Shown here: positions 24,652 through 52,100 of the stretch, piece by piece | Layout of the letters: each line of letters begins with the position of its first letter | How positions within the stretch are numbered: the first letter of the stretch is position 1 | Source: Mastacembelus armatus | Taxonomy: Eukaryota > Chordata > Actinopteri > Synbranchiformes > Mastacembelidae | Assembly (NCBI RefSeq): GCF_900324485.2 | Contig: NC_046646.1 | Span: 11,467,262 to 11,531,261, forward strand | Direction: 5' to 3' | DNA length: 64,000 bases | Position numbers and translations under genes: made by a program | The notes under the pieces: model-generated | Told to the model about the DNA's origin: nothing | The model's database searches: none | The model's input: only the letters and a program-made list of their open reading frames with translations

Positions 24652-27233
24652 TCACATTAACGTGCCATTTTTTTTGGCCTTTATAAAAATCTTGTCCAGT
24701 CTTAATCTTTCTTCTTCAGGGATGATCCTGGTCCACAGGTTCAGAAAGTCCCGGTGGAGGGCCAGCTTCTGGAGAACCATTTGTCCATTGTGCCTGCAGA
24801 GGAATACCTGTCTTTAATCAAATCACAAGCTAAAATAGTCTAAAGTGATTTAACAAAGCTGAAAAACCCACCTCACTTTTGGTGCACCGTCCACAACCAT
24901 TTTAGAGACAGCAATAACGAACCGCCCAGAGACGGTCCTTCCTGATGTCAAGACGCAAGCCGCTCCAACTCTGTCAGTCAGCTGGTGCAGGTGTTCTGCC
25001 ATGCTCCCTCTAACCACAGGAGAACGGTGGCTGGGGAAGGACAACACACAAGTCAAGTGACTCTTCTTCATTTCACTTCCTGTTGTTTCAACGCTTTACC
25101 ATTAAAACAAACGCTGCCTCTTTGTTACTCTTACTTCAGCCCTGTGTTCAACAGACAGCTCACAGTCCGACCGGGGCTGCAGTTTTGCACCATGGCATCC
25201 AGGGCCAGATTAGCCTGCTGGTGAATAAATGCATTTGTGGTTTGTGCCAGTTTCTGCAGGAGGGCTCGGCCCGTTCCCTCCACCTCTGGGTCCATGGCTT
25301 TCTGGAGGCAAACATAGAGCTCAGCTATGGTGTTCATAGCAGCACAGGCCACTGCAGAGCGCAGACTTTTCACCTGCACGGTAAGAATAAACATCAGTCA
25401 AGACTGTAGGATGGAAACTACATGAAAAACAATGAGGGGAAACACGGACAAAAAGAAAGAAAGTGTTCACCACACCTCCTCACTGAGGACCAGACACGTC
25501 TCATGGAGTTTAGTCTTCAGGATCCCTGAGTGGTGTTGTGCCAGGGCCCGAATTTTTTTCAGCCCGTTTATTTTCTCCATCCTGCGTGTTAACATGGCAA
25601 AAAATAAATGAACCACACAGGGCACTGCTTTGAGAACAACACAAATAGCCTGAAGTGTCGATCTTAAAATTACATACTAAAGTGCAGTTTTACTGATAAA
25701 AGTAAAGGTTCACATGTTCTACTGGTTACAGTCTGTATTGACTGGGTGTATTGACAGTGAACTAACTCTCTGGAACTAAGCATCATGACTTAAGATCAAG
25801 CATTTCTTCAGGTTGCTACAACAGACTGCTCTGTGGTGTTTCTATCTTACCAGTCATCTGAGGAGAGCATACTGAAGCAGCCAGACAGACTCTCCACAGG
25901 GTTGTTCAATGGCTGCAGCACATCTCTGTCTTTATTCACGCTCTGGACACTGCAATTATTAACTGTCTTCTTTTCTAGTAAACACACACCAAAATGCTCT
26001 TTACTCACATTTTCAATCAAATAACTAGACTACTACAACATTTCTACAATAATAAGAAACACTTGAAGCTTAAAATCTGAGTTTATTCTACAATTATCCA
26101 AGATCTATAGAAGTGCTTACTTGCTTTAGTGACAGTTTTTGCAGGATGCGAGAACGTCTCAGGTTGAGATCTGCTCTTATGTTTTTGTTGATTTTTAGTA
26201 GGGGTTTGAGCTACAGGCTTCATTGCAGGAGCCATTTTTTCAGCCACTGGGTGCTGATGTGAATGAATGGAGGTTAACTGGAACTGCTCCAGTCTTTCCA
26301 CTAGATCCTTGACCTTATTTTTCGCTGTCAGGAGCCTGAGTCCATCAGCTACCTCTTTGCCTGTTCAGAGTAATAGAAAAGAAGTCAGACTTTAAATTTC
26401 TAATGTAGAAGTAGTGAATATATAAATGCAGGTGACAAACTGACCAGCTCCACTGAGTTTGGCAGAAAACACAGGCAGTCGGGACACTCTTCTCTCTCTC
26501 CTGAGCAAAGGAAGTGCTTGAGGAGGCGGAGGAGTAGGGGTCATCTTAGTAGGGCTTTTAATTAGAGAGATTTCCCTCAGCTCACTTGGAGTATCTATTG
26601 AGCTGAGGCTGTACAGAGAAGCGGTTGGGCTCTTGTCTTTGTCTGTCATCTGAGCCTTTTGACATGCAAGTACAGCCATCTGACTGCCAAGCTGCACCTC
26701 ATCCCAGAAGGAGTCATCCTCCTCATTATCCAGACCATGAAGATGGTTGTCATCAAAAACAGGGCTGACCCTCTGCCCTCGAGGTGATTTTCTGTTTATT
26801 CTGGGAACAGGTGGTGGTTGATTCGAAGGCAGAATGACATCAGGAACAGAAAGTCCCAGTCTCTCCAGAACTGCATCATCTCTGGCTTTCTGCGCAGCAC
26901 ACAGTGCCTCTGCATGTCGAGTCAGTGCAGCTCTCTTAGCCCTCTCAGACATTTGTATGTCCATGAGCCTGGATTCACTGGTGGAGCAAACACGGTTTTT
27001 CTGTCGACACTGGCTCCTACTTTCCTGTAGCATAATTAGAGTCTTATTTTACCACTACTTTTTAAGATCAACCAACTTCCCTGTGTATATCCATGAAAAT
27101 AAACATTCAGATATGAACAGTGAAAGAAGGTTAAAGATTAGAAGGGTGTATTTCTTACTTCAACACAATCACAGACCTTTTGGGTCCGCTTCCAGAATTG
27201 TTGAAAGATGTTTGAGGTTTCTTGATAATCCAT
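24652..27233 (-). CDS. Single-TOG-domain protein, TOGARAM/crescerin-like
   Basis: Eight exons (27159-27233, 26445-27024, 26121-26360, 25851-25974, 25476-25581, 25135-25373, 24872-25030, 24652-24793) keep phase and give 554 residues. The first 340 residues are disordered, with Pro-rich and Ser-rich stretches ('PTPPPPQALPLLRRERR') and the helical 'ERAKRAALTRHAEALCAAQK'. From 'WMEKINGLKKIRALAQHH' to the C-terminus runs one TOG domain of HEAT repeats, including 'QQANLALDAMVQNCSPGR' and 'HRSPVVRGSMAEHLHQLTD'. This resembles the C-terminal TOG of TOGARAM1/2 and worm CHE-12. Those proteins bind tubulin and promote microtubule assembly in cilia. Full-length TOGARAM proteins have four TOG domains and more than 1,000 residues, so this is a short form. 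Family is likely; the exact ortholog is not certain. Confidence 0.82.
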
Positions 27234-29464
27234 CACTTCCAGTAAAACACTATTAAATCATCCACAAGTAGAAAAACTACCAAGCAGTCCTGATCAGTGT
27301 GCAACTGACAAATGCTTAATTCAAGAATTAAGTCCAGGAACGTCTTCTACAGAACACGAGAATTACAGGTGATGTCATGTAGAACCCAGGAACATTCTCT
27401 GCCTCATTCCACCTCAGTGATTCCAACTGAAAGGCAGGATCAGCTGCATATCATCATTTCCACTTTCTCTTTCACTGCACCACCTAACATCAGTAGTGAG
27501 TAACAGTGAAGCCACATTATCACCATTCATCAAAGCACTATGGGATTTTATGTACAATTTGTCCGGCAGCTGTACATAGAGACAAAAATGAATACACAAA
27601 TACAACACCTTAGTCTTTTTATTATGATCTCACACATAAAACCAATGTTTCCAGCACTTTCGCTCTCAATGTAACAGGTTAACATATACTCACACTTTAG
27701 GCGTTCCCAGTGGTATTATGACAGGTAGCGACGTTCTAAATTTTAGTCTGTCTTCTTATATGACTGTACTGTAATACTTACAAATTACAGAGAAAAGATA
27801 TTTCCCTTCAGGGATGATCCCTTTAAGGGTCATAAGGTTTGTCACAATGTTCACTAGTGAAAAACAATTTTTTTTTTTTTTAAATAAAAATGATTTCTTA
27901 CCATTAACAGTACATGGTATGATGCAGGTCAGGTTATTTTGCTACCTGAGGTCACAGTGCAGACAATTTTTATCCACCATAATGTTAATTCAGGAAGATA
28001 TATAAAAAAAAAAAAAAAAGGCTAAAATTCAAAATGTTAATGTAACGCCATCTGAGTGAGACATACAATTGGCACGTCAAGCTTAAAGGTGCACTACTAC
28101 CTGAACCAACAATACGTAACATCCAATCCAACATCTCAGACTTATTTAAGTGAAGAATGCGCTTAGACTTGAAGTCATTATGTTTCCACTCAGCTTTAGT
28201 TAAGCTTGTGGTAACTGTAATTATTCAGGACTATAAATATCCTTACATATATACACCACAAACTGAAAGAATCCAAATATATGTATATATATATATGAAT
28301 GTAAACATCTGTCCTCATACCATACATTTGAATGTTGGGTGCATAAAACCACCTGTTCAGCTTGGAGTGCAACACAAACAACACCTTCATCCCCTAAACA
28401 ACATGAGATGTGCCAGGCACATGTTTGGTGTGGCAAAATAAAATATTTCAAACCTTTCCCTTGGTATTCTTACCCCTTTCTAAAACACAAAATATTGAAA
28501 GACAAAAATGTAAAGGCTGCCTTTTATGATGTCTTACAAGGGGTTAAATTAAAAAGACAAGGACTAATTAACTCAAATTGAATTATTTATCATGTACACT
28601 TGAATATAAAGAGTACAAAGCCATTTTTACAGGTCAGATAGTCTCTTCGTGGAACAAAACGTGACAGATGAACATTTTCTTAACCGTGCCTCAGAAATGA
28701 CCAAGAAACATCAAACAAGCAAATTCAGAATCTGTGAAATAAATTAATTTGGGGCCAGATTTATTAAAACTGATATGCTTTGATATCAATACAGTAGCCT
28801 CCCTACTTCAAAATAAAGCAGAAAAAATAATTTATTTATATAGTCAGTGTATGTAGCTTAAAGTTGGCTTTTAGTTCAATATTGAAATGCAAAATATAAA
28901 TGAATATGGGACAGCATTTCATGAAACTGTGGCAACACTGTAACAGAGACATTTTGAACAATGAAACATTTGAAGACTATCTAACTTACTATCATGTCTG
29001 TCTGATTTACATGCTTAGTGTTGTTCGTGAATATGATACTGATAACTTTCAATTACAGGTAAGATGTTTGTCAAACTGTACAAAAACTAACAACGGTAAC
29101 CGGCTATTCTTAGGGTTGGATAATGAGTCCTGATATTTTGGACAGTGCCTGGTGTATGTGTGCAAACATCAATAACAGTAATGTAAAGACAAGGGACAAC
29201 CAAGACAGTCAGCATAAGCTTTAGAAAAGGTGTTCTTGTCAGCATTTAATTCTCAAAATATCATTGCAAATATTGGTAACCATTGTTAAAACATACAGCA
29301 CTGAAATTGATTTACTTGATTGATTGTTTAAACTCTGGGTCTGAGGCAGTAGTTCAGTACATTAAATGAGGTGTGCGTATATGTGAGGGGACAGGAGTTG
29401 GGGGCAGGAAGGGTAAATATATATCAGGGTGGATGAGGTGATGAAAAGAAGGGATGAAGAAAGT
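27234..29464. other. Intergenic region and probable pdha1 3' UTR
   Basis: AT-rich sequence with a short AT microsatellite near 28270-28300 and poly-A tracts near 27870 and 28005. The right part probably belongs to the pdha1 3' UTR. No coding exon is supported. Confidence 0.5.
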
Positions 29465-33751
<4,287 letters not shown>

Positions 33752-33978
33752 CTTTCCGGACTAAACCTGGTCTCCTCGGCCCTGCTCCGGCTCCGTCCTT
33801 CTGTCACAGCCCGTCCTTCCGGTTCCACTCGCCTCTTCTTTTTCGCTGGCTTCATTAACAGCAGGAAACTCGCTGCTGCCGCCACTTCCTCTGTGGTTCG
33901 TGCAGAGACACGGCCCAACGCGTCACACGTGTAAAACCACGCCCACCGCGGGAATAAACAATTCAGTGCTTTCCATTG

Positions 33979-34351
33979 TGCAGCACGGTGGATTAGTGGT
34001 TAGCACTGTTGCCTCACAGCAAGAATGATTTTGGTTCGAAACACAACAGGGACCTTTCTGTGTGGAGTTTGCATGTTCTCCTTGTGCTTGTGTGGGTTTT
34101 CTCCAGGTACTCTGGTTTCCTCCCACAGTCCAAAAACATGTATGTCAGGTTGATTGGTGACTCTAAATTGCCCATAGGAGTGAGTGTGAGTGTGTGAGGT
34201 TGTTTGTCTCTATGTGGCCCTGTGATGGACCTGGTGACCTGTCCAGGGTGTACCCCTGTCTTTCACCCAAAGAGAGCTGGGATAGGCTCCTGCAGATCCC
34301 TGTGACCCTAAATAGGTATAAGTGCTTAGGCCCATAGATGATGGATGGATG
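33979..34351 (+). repeat. tRNA-derived SINE, full-length copy
   Basis: The head contains a tRNA-like A box ('tagtggttagcactg') and B box ('ggttcgaaac'), which serve as an internal RNA polymerase III promoter. The body matches the copy at 17463-17757 nearly base for base, and the end carries a short ATGG repeat. This kind of SINE uses a LINE-derived 3' end for retrotransposition. It is the best preserved of four copies in the window. Confidence 0.88.
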
Positions 34352-34506
34352 GTCTACATTTTATTGGGCTATAATAAGATATGAAGGCGACTCTAACATT
34401 TAGGGTTTTTCTTTTATAAAACATTGTAAAATAGGCTGCTTGTGGCAGGTTGTTCTGCCAACAATGCAGAGTAACCAGAGGTCACCCAGCCATGACCAAT
34501 GGAAAG

Positions 34507-34530
34507 TTATTTATTTATTTATTTATTTTT
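34507..34530. repeat. TTTA tetranucleotide repeat
   Basis: Six tandem TTTA-type units. Confidence 0.9.
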
Positions 34531-35147
34531 CCTGTTGTCAGATAGGCTACTGTATTTTATTAGCCTAACTGAATTTAAAACATGTGGCCTAATCTTGATG
34601 GTATAGCTATAGGGTCATGTGTTGATGAACAGACATAACGTTAGTGTGAGAGGTTAGATCTGCTGTGTCAAACACAAGTAGGCCTATTTCTTTTTTCATT
34701 TACAGTGCTTTCCCATTGTTCTTACAACACACACACACACACGCACCCAAAATATTAATATCAAGTCTGCCAAATTAGGTTTGGACCCCGGTGAGCTGTG
34801 TGCCGAGAGGGAAATGTCTGTGTTAACATCGGGGAGGGCTTACGCAGCGACGCACGGTGGGGTCGGTATAGTAAATTCGATTGTGTGCGCATCATCTCCG
34901 CTTCGGCCCCAGCATCACTCTCCTCCATCCAGCACTAGACTCTCCCGTCCAGCCGCTCATCTCCACCTTTCATAATGACCTTCAGACTGTGTGGATGAAT
35001 GGTGTCGTGTTGTTACCGTCCGCTGTGACTGCGCTCATTGCTGCTGTGGAGAGAAAGGGATACCTCTGCTGCGCTGGCACCACCGCAGAGAGTTTAGGGT
35101 GAAAGCGCGTCCATACATTTGGCTGCATTTTGCATGTGACACCTACC

Positions 35148-45039
<9,892 letters not shown>

Positions 45040-48000
45040 GCCATAAACCTGTCTCTTCCTCATCCTCTCTCGCTTGCCTTCCCTCTGTCTCTCTCCTTCC
45101 CCCACACAGACATACACTCACAGGATGTCATATTTTGAATATGTGTCCCTGTGTTGTTACTGTATTTATGGGAATAGAGCCATAGAGATTGAGTTAAAAA
45201 ATGTAAACCTGAAATATAAACTTCTCTTATATTCTAATAACAAAGATTTTGATTATTCTGCAGGTCCTGTGAGGATGAAAGTGTACGTGCAAGGTGAGCA
45301 CATGTAAAAAGAGATTCAGCGAGAGAAGTCAGTCCCATTAGAGGAGTAATAAAACCTGCTCAAAGCACTGATTTGTACCTCTGCCTTTCCCACTTGTCTT
45401 CTTCAGCCTTTAAATCAAATTCAGTGTGTTGTTGAGAAAGGCATGACTATTTAATTATCTAATTTTTAAATTTCAAAAATATTCTTTCTAGGTAATGTTA
45501 ACTGTGCATGCACTGAAGATCAGTTTAGCTGGAATTTAATGGCTTGATCTGGCAAACTAAAATCCAGCAGGACTCTTCAGGATGTTGCTGCAGTCCTAAC
45601 CTAGTGAGGTTCTTTTCTTTTTTTTTTTCTTTTCTGACTGCACGTGAGTGAGAAAGAAGAATCCAAAGCTCTCAACCTGAATGATATTGCACAACATTAA
45701 AAAAACTATCATGGTATAAAGACAAATATATGACAAATTATTATATATTTGTTGGAAACTAGTGAAATTCATTACCTTGCACATGTTTGTTTTTTTTTTT
45801 TGCAAGTATGCAGTGGCTGCATTCATAAAATCTATCCAAGGGGCTTTTTGTGCAATGATTCCTTGTCAGCAGGAAATCTTTGCTATACAAAGGCTAATTT
45901 ATTAAACAAATAGTGATATATATAGAGATTCCAACTGTAGATATATGGCTATTTGCTTCAAAGTTTACTGGGGAAGGAATGTTTGTTTCATAATCAGATT
46001 GTTAGTGAGCCATGTAGCTATACGGATGTTGTTTGCTGCTAAGGTTTTTGTCCTTCCATCATGTTGCGCTCTGTAATCCTGTATAGGAACTATCCAGTGG
46101 GCTCCTTTAACTTTGTAAGCTATTCATAATATGACTAAGAATTACAAGTGATCATTTTCTGTGTCATGTCTAAATGTAATTTTAGTAGAGATGCCTTTTT
46201 GGGAGGACTGATCAATTTCTTTATTTATGTGCTGAAACATTTTACAGTCTTCTGGCTGTGCATTCTTTCTGTGTGGCCATTGGGATTGTTGTGTGTGTGC
46301 CCTGTAATACTTGAACTTTGATTTGAAAAGCATAATATCTTGATATCTTAATATATGATGCAAAGCCTGGTAAGAGTTTTTGAACTGTCATATGTGAAGT
46401 AATCATGTATTAACATTCAGTATTCATTTATTTATTCAGTATAAAGTTAGACTTTGCTGTGTATTCAAACAAATGTTTGCTAAAACTGGTTTTAAAAGGG
46501 ACTGATTGTAAGGAAGAACAGATTAGTAAAAATGAATTATATTCAGCCACATCAGAAAGTATTCAAGTTTGCTCATACTCCTACTTCATCATAGTCAGCT
46601 TAAGGCTATAAATGAATTAGATTAGTTATTGTAGACATTGTGCATGGTAGCATGGTCATAATAATGTTATCTAAAACAATAAAATATAAAACTGGAAACT
46701 CCATGTTCTTGTTTGCATGTCAGTGTGTGTTTGTGTTAAGCAAATAACGGGTAAATGTTGGTCACATCTGTATCACAAAAATGAAGAAAGCACTTCACCA
46801 AATTTATGAAGAATTTCAGACTGATGCATGACAAATTAATCTCTGGAGTGTGGAGAGTACATTTCACCACCGCATTAAGGGAGGATTAATTGCTGTGTTT
46901 TTGTGTTACACTGCATATGATTTATCTAGGAGTGCCTAATAAACCGGGCAAACTGGATGCAGATTAAAGAGGAAAGTCAACAGTGGAGACTGGCTGGCCT
47001 TGCAACACTCAGTAGACATGTAGTTCATATCCAGACGCCATAGGTGGCGCTTTAGTTTGGTTGTCGCTGTTTTGAAGGACGACAAGTAAGAAACAAAAGT
47101 TATATTTAAGAAAGAGAGACCCTAAAGGAGCAACTCAGAAGCCAGGGACTAGGAGAATTCATTATTAAACACATACATAGCAGTAGAATTAACAATTTTA
47201 ATATTTACTACTTTACCTTAGAGAAACTAATATAATATATATAGTCGTTGTTTTATTATGTGTTAATGTGTGAAGTCCACACTCCAGCATGGTAGGTAGC
47301 GGTAATACACCCTCAAGATTAGAACTGGATGCACTAACCTCAATACAGTAGCATATAATAATATAGGAGTGTTATTATATTAGTGGGGGAGGACTGTCCT
47401 AACAGAATAGAGAAGCATGGGGTGGTGTAATATCGATAAAGACATTAGGTGGCAGTAATGCAACTTGAGGATGCCAAACTGCCGTAAAACACCAAAGAGG
47501 AAGAAGACGAGCAAGAGCAGCTGAACTGTGTCGCACGTAGCTTTCATGTAATCGACGGTTGGGTATTGGTAAGTAGATATCAAAAACATTGGCTTGTACG
47601 TATTGGTAATCGACGTTTCTGTTTTCTGTATTTTTGTGTAACTTGTCAGATGACTCACAGTGTGAATGCTTGTTTTTCTGAGCGCGTCCAGCGCCGTTAC
47701 AAATGAGCGACATGCACAATCTAGCGGAGCTAAGCTAACTGGTTTTTATCGAGCTAGCTAGCTAACTCGATAAGGCTGCTAATGCTAACAGCTAGCTGCA
47801 TTCCTCTGTTTGTGTTGCTAAATATAACCCAGACCGAAACATTAAGGTGGTGTGTGAACATTAACACTACTGAAATGCTGACTGATCCACTGTAGGATTT
47901 AGTTTCACCGCTGAGAGCATATAAGTAATGACCGATTGGTGTTGTTTTCTCCGCCGCTTGCGAATATCTAGTTCCAAAAATGGAAGCGCGATCCGGCCTG

Positions 48001-49168
48001 ATCCTAAACCAGGATTTAGGGATCAAGGCTGAAACTGAATCAGCGGCCACTTAGAAAGACACACCACAAAACAGCACACCAAACACGTTTTAGTCAGTGT
48101 TTCGTCAAATTTAGATGACATCGTGTTAACGAAAAATGTGCCTTAAAACGATTGGATTATCTGGCGTTAGTAGATCCGTGATCGGGAAACTTCGGCTAAT
48201 CTGAGTTAAATTTGAAATCACAACCCGAGAGTGAACCTCTTTGTCTCTTTGTTTGGCCTGTGCTTTCTATGTTGTTTTCAAATAACTAAACACATAATCA
48301 GTGTAACTAATGTTTCCAGGGAACTTTAACCAACCAGTTAATTAACGCGGTGAGAGAGGTTTTTGGTTAGGTGGCAAAATTGATACAAGAGTTACACAAT
48401 GCTGAGGACAGGAACACTCCCAGTTTTTGTTTCTGGTGCTACGAGAGAAAGGGGGAAAAAAGACTTAGTTCTAAAAAGTCTTGAATACTATATTAAACAA
48501 CAACTAGAATCTGAACCGGACATCACTTTTAGTAAAGAAGAAGAGATGGCAATGTTGTCTCTTTTACTACTGATTAGATTAAGACTGTCTGAAACTTCAT
48601 CTCTGATATTCTGTTTATGATTTAAAATACACATGTTGTAATGGCTAATGTATGTTATAATTTTATTATAGTAATTTTATTGTAAAACGATTTTTTCCTT
48701 TTCACTTTATTCACATTTTCACATGAATATTTAAAATTGGTAATTTAAATATGAGACATTTTGAAAACCGTATCACATGTACTTTGTGTAAATGTTGACC
48801 AGTACACCTTTTTATACATTTTTTTTTAACTTTCTTCTTAGATTTAACTAATTTTTTAAGTAACTTTTATCTAACTAATCAACCAGATCATCTAAAATAT
48901 GAGTGAGATAAAGAGAACAAGAAATAGAAGGTGAGTAATAGAAACATACTGAAATTAATACAGGCTTTACTTGGTACTTATTTTGATGGGTTACTTAGAA
49001 AGCATAGAACTGTTTCAGACTGTAAGGAGCTTATAGAGTCAGGGAAACTGTGGTTAGCTTTAGGAATCTGACATTATATATTCTGAGGGCTGTGAAACTT
49101 AGTATGGTCTCTCTTTTTTTTTTCTTTTTTCTTTTTTAAATCCATAGATTACTCATTCACTTCCAGAG
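45040..49168. other. map7d2 3' UTR, then promoter and 5' part of the next gene
   Basis: Sequence to about 46.7 kb is probable map7d2 3' UTR. From about 47.4 to 48.1 kb the base composition becomes CpG-richer, and the first untranslated exon of the BCLAF3-like gene probably starts there. Near 47444-47512 lies a piece of a common fish repeat ('ggtggcagtaatgcaactt' then 'aacaccaaagaggaagaaga'). A 73-codon open frame at 48399-48620 has no recognised relatives. Confidence 0.5.
46678..46683 (+). terminator. map7d2 polyadenylation signal
   Basis: AATAAA followed about 35-55 nt later by a GT-rich stretch ('cagtgtgtgtttgtgtt'), the usual downstream element. This gives a 3' UTR of about 1.65 kb. Confidence 0.55.
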
Positions 49169-52100
49169 ATGGTTCGACCACATTTTGGACCACCACGTCC
49201 AAAGCCCAGGTAATGTCTTTTTGTAATGTAAGAGGTGTACACCCATATACAAGTTTTTGTTGTGTGTATTAATGGTGACTTAAGATCAATGAGAATATGA
49301 TCAAATCTGCATTGTGTGTTGTAAACCATGTCTGTTTTTCTTGTCCTATCAGACCATATGGAGATGGTCATGGCAGTGGGCCAAGTGAAGGAAATTACAA
49401 CCCGAACTCCAAAAGCCGAAGAGATGGCCAGGGCTACCCAGGAAAGCCCCCTTTTAACTGGAAAGAGTCCCGAGGTAGAGGACGACCCCCAGTTGTCAAA
49501 AGAGTACCTTTGATGGGAGAGCAAAAGGAGCCACGTTTCAATCACTGGAGATCCCCGAATCATGATTCATTTCATTCATACCCTCCCAAAATGGAACCAC
49601 ACCACAGTCTGAGGAGGCCTTCCCCATCTCGGCCAAACTGCCCCCCCCATGTCCACCATCAGTCATCCTCTCGCAGTCCAGCACAGGGATCCCCGAGTCA
49701 AAGGGGCCCACCTTTTCATGGCCACCCCTCAAGTCACAGGTCACCCTCTCCACGACATTTTCGCAACCATCCACCTGACAGGAGGCCGGGTTCAGCGCCA
49801 CCCTACCAGGGGTCTTTCAGGGGACCCAGAAGGCAGTCAGGTTTTCCCCATCAGGAGCAGCGCAGTCGAGACCCTCGTGGGAATTACAATCCTAGAGAAA
49901 GGCCCTATGAGCAGTCAGGTCATGGCATGAAGCGCTGGAACGAGACAGGACAATTTGCTCCCTCCCACAATGGGCAACATGGGCCCTCAGGGTCACACAG
50001 GAGTCCCAGAGAGATGCATGGGAGAAGCTCGTTTCCACAGAGGTATCGGAGTGAAGCAAGAATCCCACCTGGGTAAAATTATTAAAGAGGAGGCCTGAAG
50101 CTGGCTCAGTCTTCCCAGTCAAAGTGGTTGTAATGATTACCTCTACTCTGCCCCAGCTCGTAGTTATAGAGGGGGTTAATGGGGGTCTGATGTATATGTG
50201 GTTTCACTTGCCATTGAGAGGAGTGTAATTGCTCTTTGAAAATTTACTTCTCCTACCTGTTTCATTCTATAATGGCATTATGAAGGGGCTGCATTAAGAT
50301 AAGAGTTTAAAGTTCCACCTCCCACTTAACATGGCAATGGATCTGTCATTGTAATGATTTGTCTATTGTTTGATGGATATACAGGTGGCCATCTGAGCAA
50401 GACTCCAGGCGGCAGCGTGGTCCAGTGGAGAGGCAGGGCAGCAGATCCCAGAGTAGAGAAAGGGCACAAGATGTCCCTCACCTGCCCCCTTACAGATCAC
50501 CCCCATGGAAAGGAGGTCCATCACCTTCATCCTACCAGAGGAGCCCTCAAGAGAGGCAGATGGCAGGACCCCGCAAGAGGAGGATATCAGACAGCAGCAT
50601 GCCCTCAGCCCCTGAGATGGATTATGGCAATCCAAAACACCCCAGGAGAGAGAGACCTCAGCTTCTCAATATGCCCAGACAATTTAGTGGTAAACCAATG
50701 TCTCTAAGGGAAAAAAGTCAACTTGTTAAGAACAGGCAAATCAGAGCTGAGTCTCTCATGAGACTCAGAATACCTCCATCTGTAAAACCCAGGCCTCGCC
50801 TGGGCGATTCTGCCACACGGGGAAATATCAACTCTGTTCTTGCTATCAGGAAGAAACGTTTCCAGACAAATGCAGTTCCTCTGAAAAAGCTGGAACCCAA
50901 GAGGGCAAAACCTGAACAGTCACCCCCCAGAGAAGAAGAAAATGTCAAGTCCTCAAGAGACTGTGATACAGGCAAAGAGCAGGTGGAGTCTCGCCGGTCC
51001 TTGAACACACACAGGTATGGTATTTTCCTTCTAGCACTGTTCGCAGGGGCTTGATGATGATTAGGAGGTCAAGAAAGAGTGTCTCTATGTGAAGGGGTGC
51101 CAGCTGTGGACAATGGAGATATCGTGATGAGCTATATGTGCAGCAATGGTTCAGTTGATGAAAAGCCACAACAGATTACAAATGCCTCCCAGTCTGCAAA
51201 GTGCATACATTTTGAAATATCTTCCTATCAAGTATGCTGAAGAGAAAGTGCCATGTTTGTGCTCCAGTTACAGAGCCTGTCATTAAAGCCAGCCTGTTTT
51301 GAAACCTGACAAAAATTTAAAAAATCTTGAGGAGTGTGGAAAAAAGTTAGTTGATCTGTTGAAGGAGGCCCCAGTTTCGGTCTTAAGCTTGAAAGAAGTG
51401 CTCTTCAGCATGTTATGAAGATCGCTTCATCTACCCTAGCAAACAAAAGCAAATTGAAGCAGAAGTTACAACATGTAGTGTGTAACAGTATATCTGTGTA
51501 TGCAAAATGAGGATACGGAGAGGACTGCATTTAACATGACCTGAACTGAAATCGCCATACTGCCTCTCTTAATTATTGGCAACATACATGGAGCCAATAA
51601 CACATGGACCTTGTGACAAAAAAAAAAAATGCATCAAATGGATGTCCAATGTTAAATGGCATTGACCACAGAATTACAAGTCGTATGACGATTGTTCAAG
51701 GAATTCCAAAACCTAAGCCAGACCTGAGCTGAGCTGTTTTGCTTCAAATATAACCACAATGCCAAGATGGAAGACAGTGATTACCGCTGTGACAACAGAA
51801 GTCATAAAACAAGGAAGAGGAATTTCAGTTGCTGATGGACATTACTAGCCACCATCAATTAGATGACAAAATGCAACTGCATTCATTTTCACTCATAAAA
51901 TGCAAAGTTTGATATTTCTGACATTTCAGAAATATAATTACATTAATTATGCAAATCATTGCTATTACATTGTCAACAATGTAATAGTTTTTTTTTATAA
52001 AGTTCTAAAGTTGTTACACATGACTTAATTACATAAAACCCAATTAAAGCCCAAAGCAAAGACCATATTTAACTAATAGAGCGTGTCAGTTATTAGTTAA

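Larger units (their letters stand above)
33752..35147. other. Divergent intergenic region between pdha1 and map7d2
   Basis: pdha1 is transcribed leftwards and map7d2 rightwards from this 1.4-kb space. The left flank (33750-33950) is GC-rich and is the probable pdha1 promoter. A SINE fills 33979-34351. The right flank (34780-35150) is CpG-richer than its surroundings and probably carries the map7d2 promoter and 5' leader. The open frames here are not supported as genes. Confidence 0.55.

Noticed and set aside
34000-34045. tRNA-like A and B boxes, possible tRNA gene
   Set aside because: They are the head of a SINE. The sequence continues into the SINE body and does not fold as a complete cloverleaf.
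48000-48030. Imperfect palindrome 'gatcctaaaccaggatttag'
   Set aside because: It is short and imperfect and lies in a CpG-rich promoter area, with no sign of function beyond chance.
48399-48620. 73-codon open frame upstream of the BCLAF3-like gene
   Set aside because: No family is recognised and no promoter or splice sites support it. It could be part of an old repeat, but I cannot show this.
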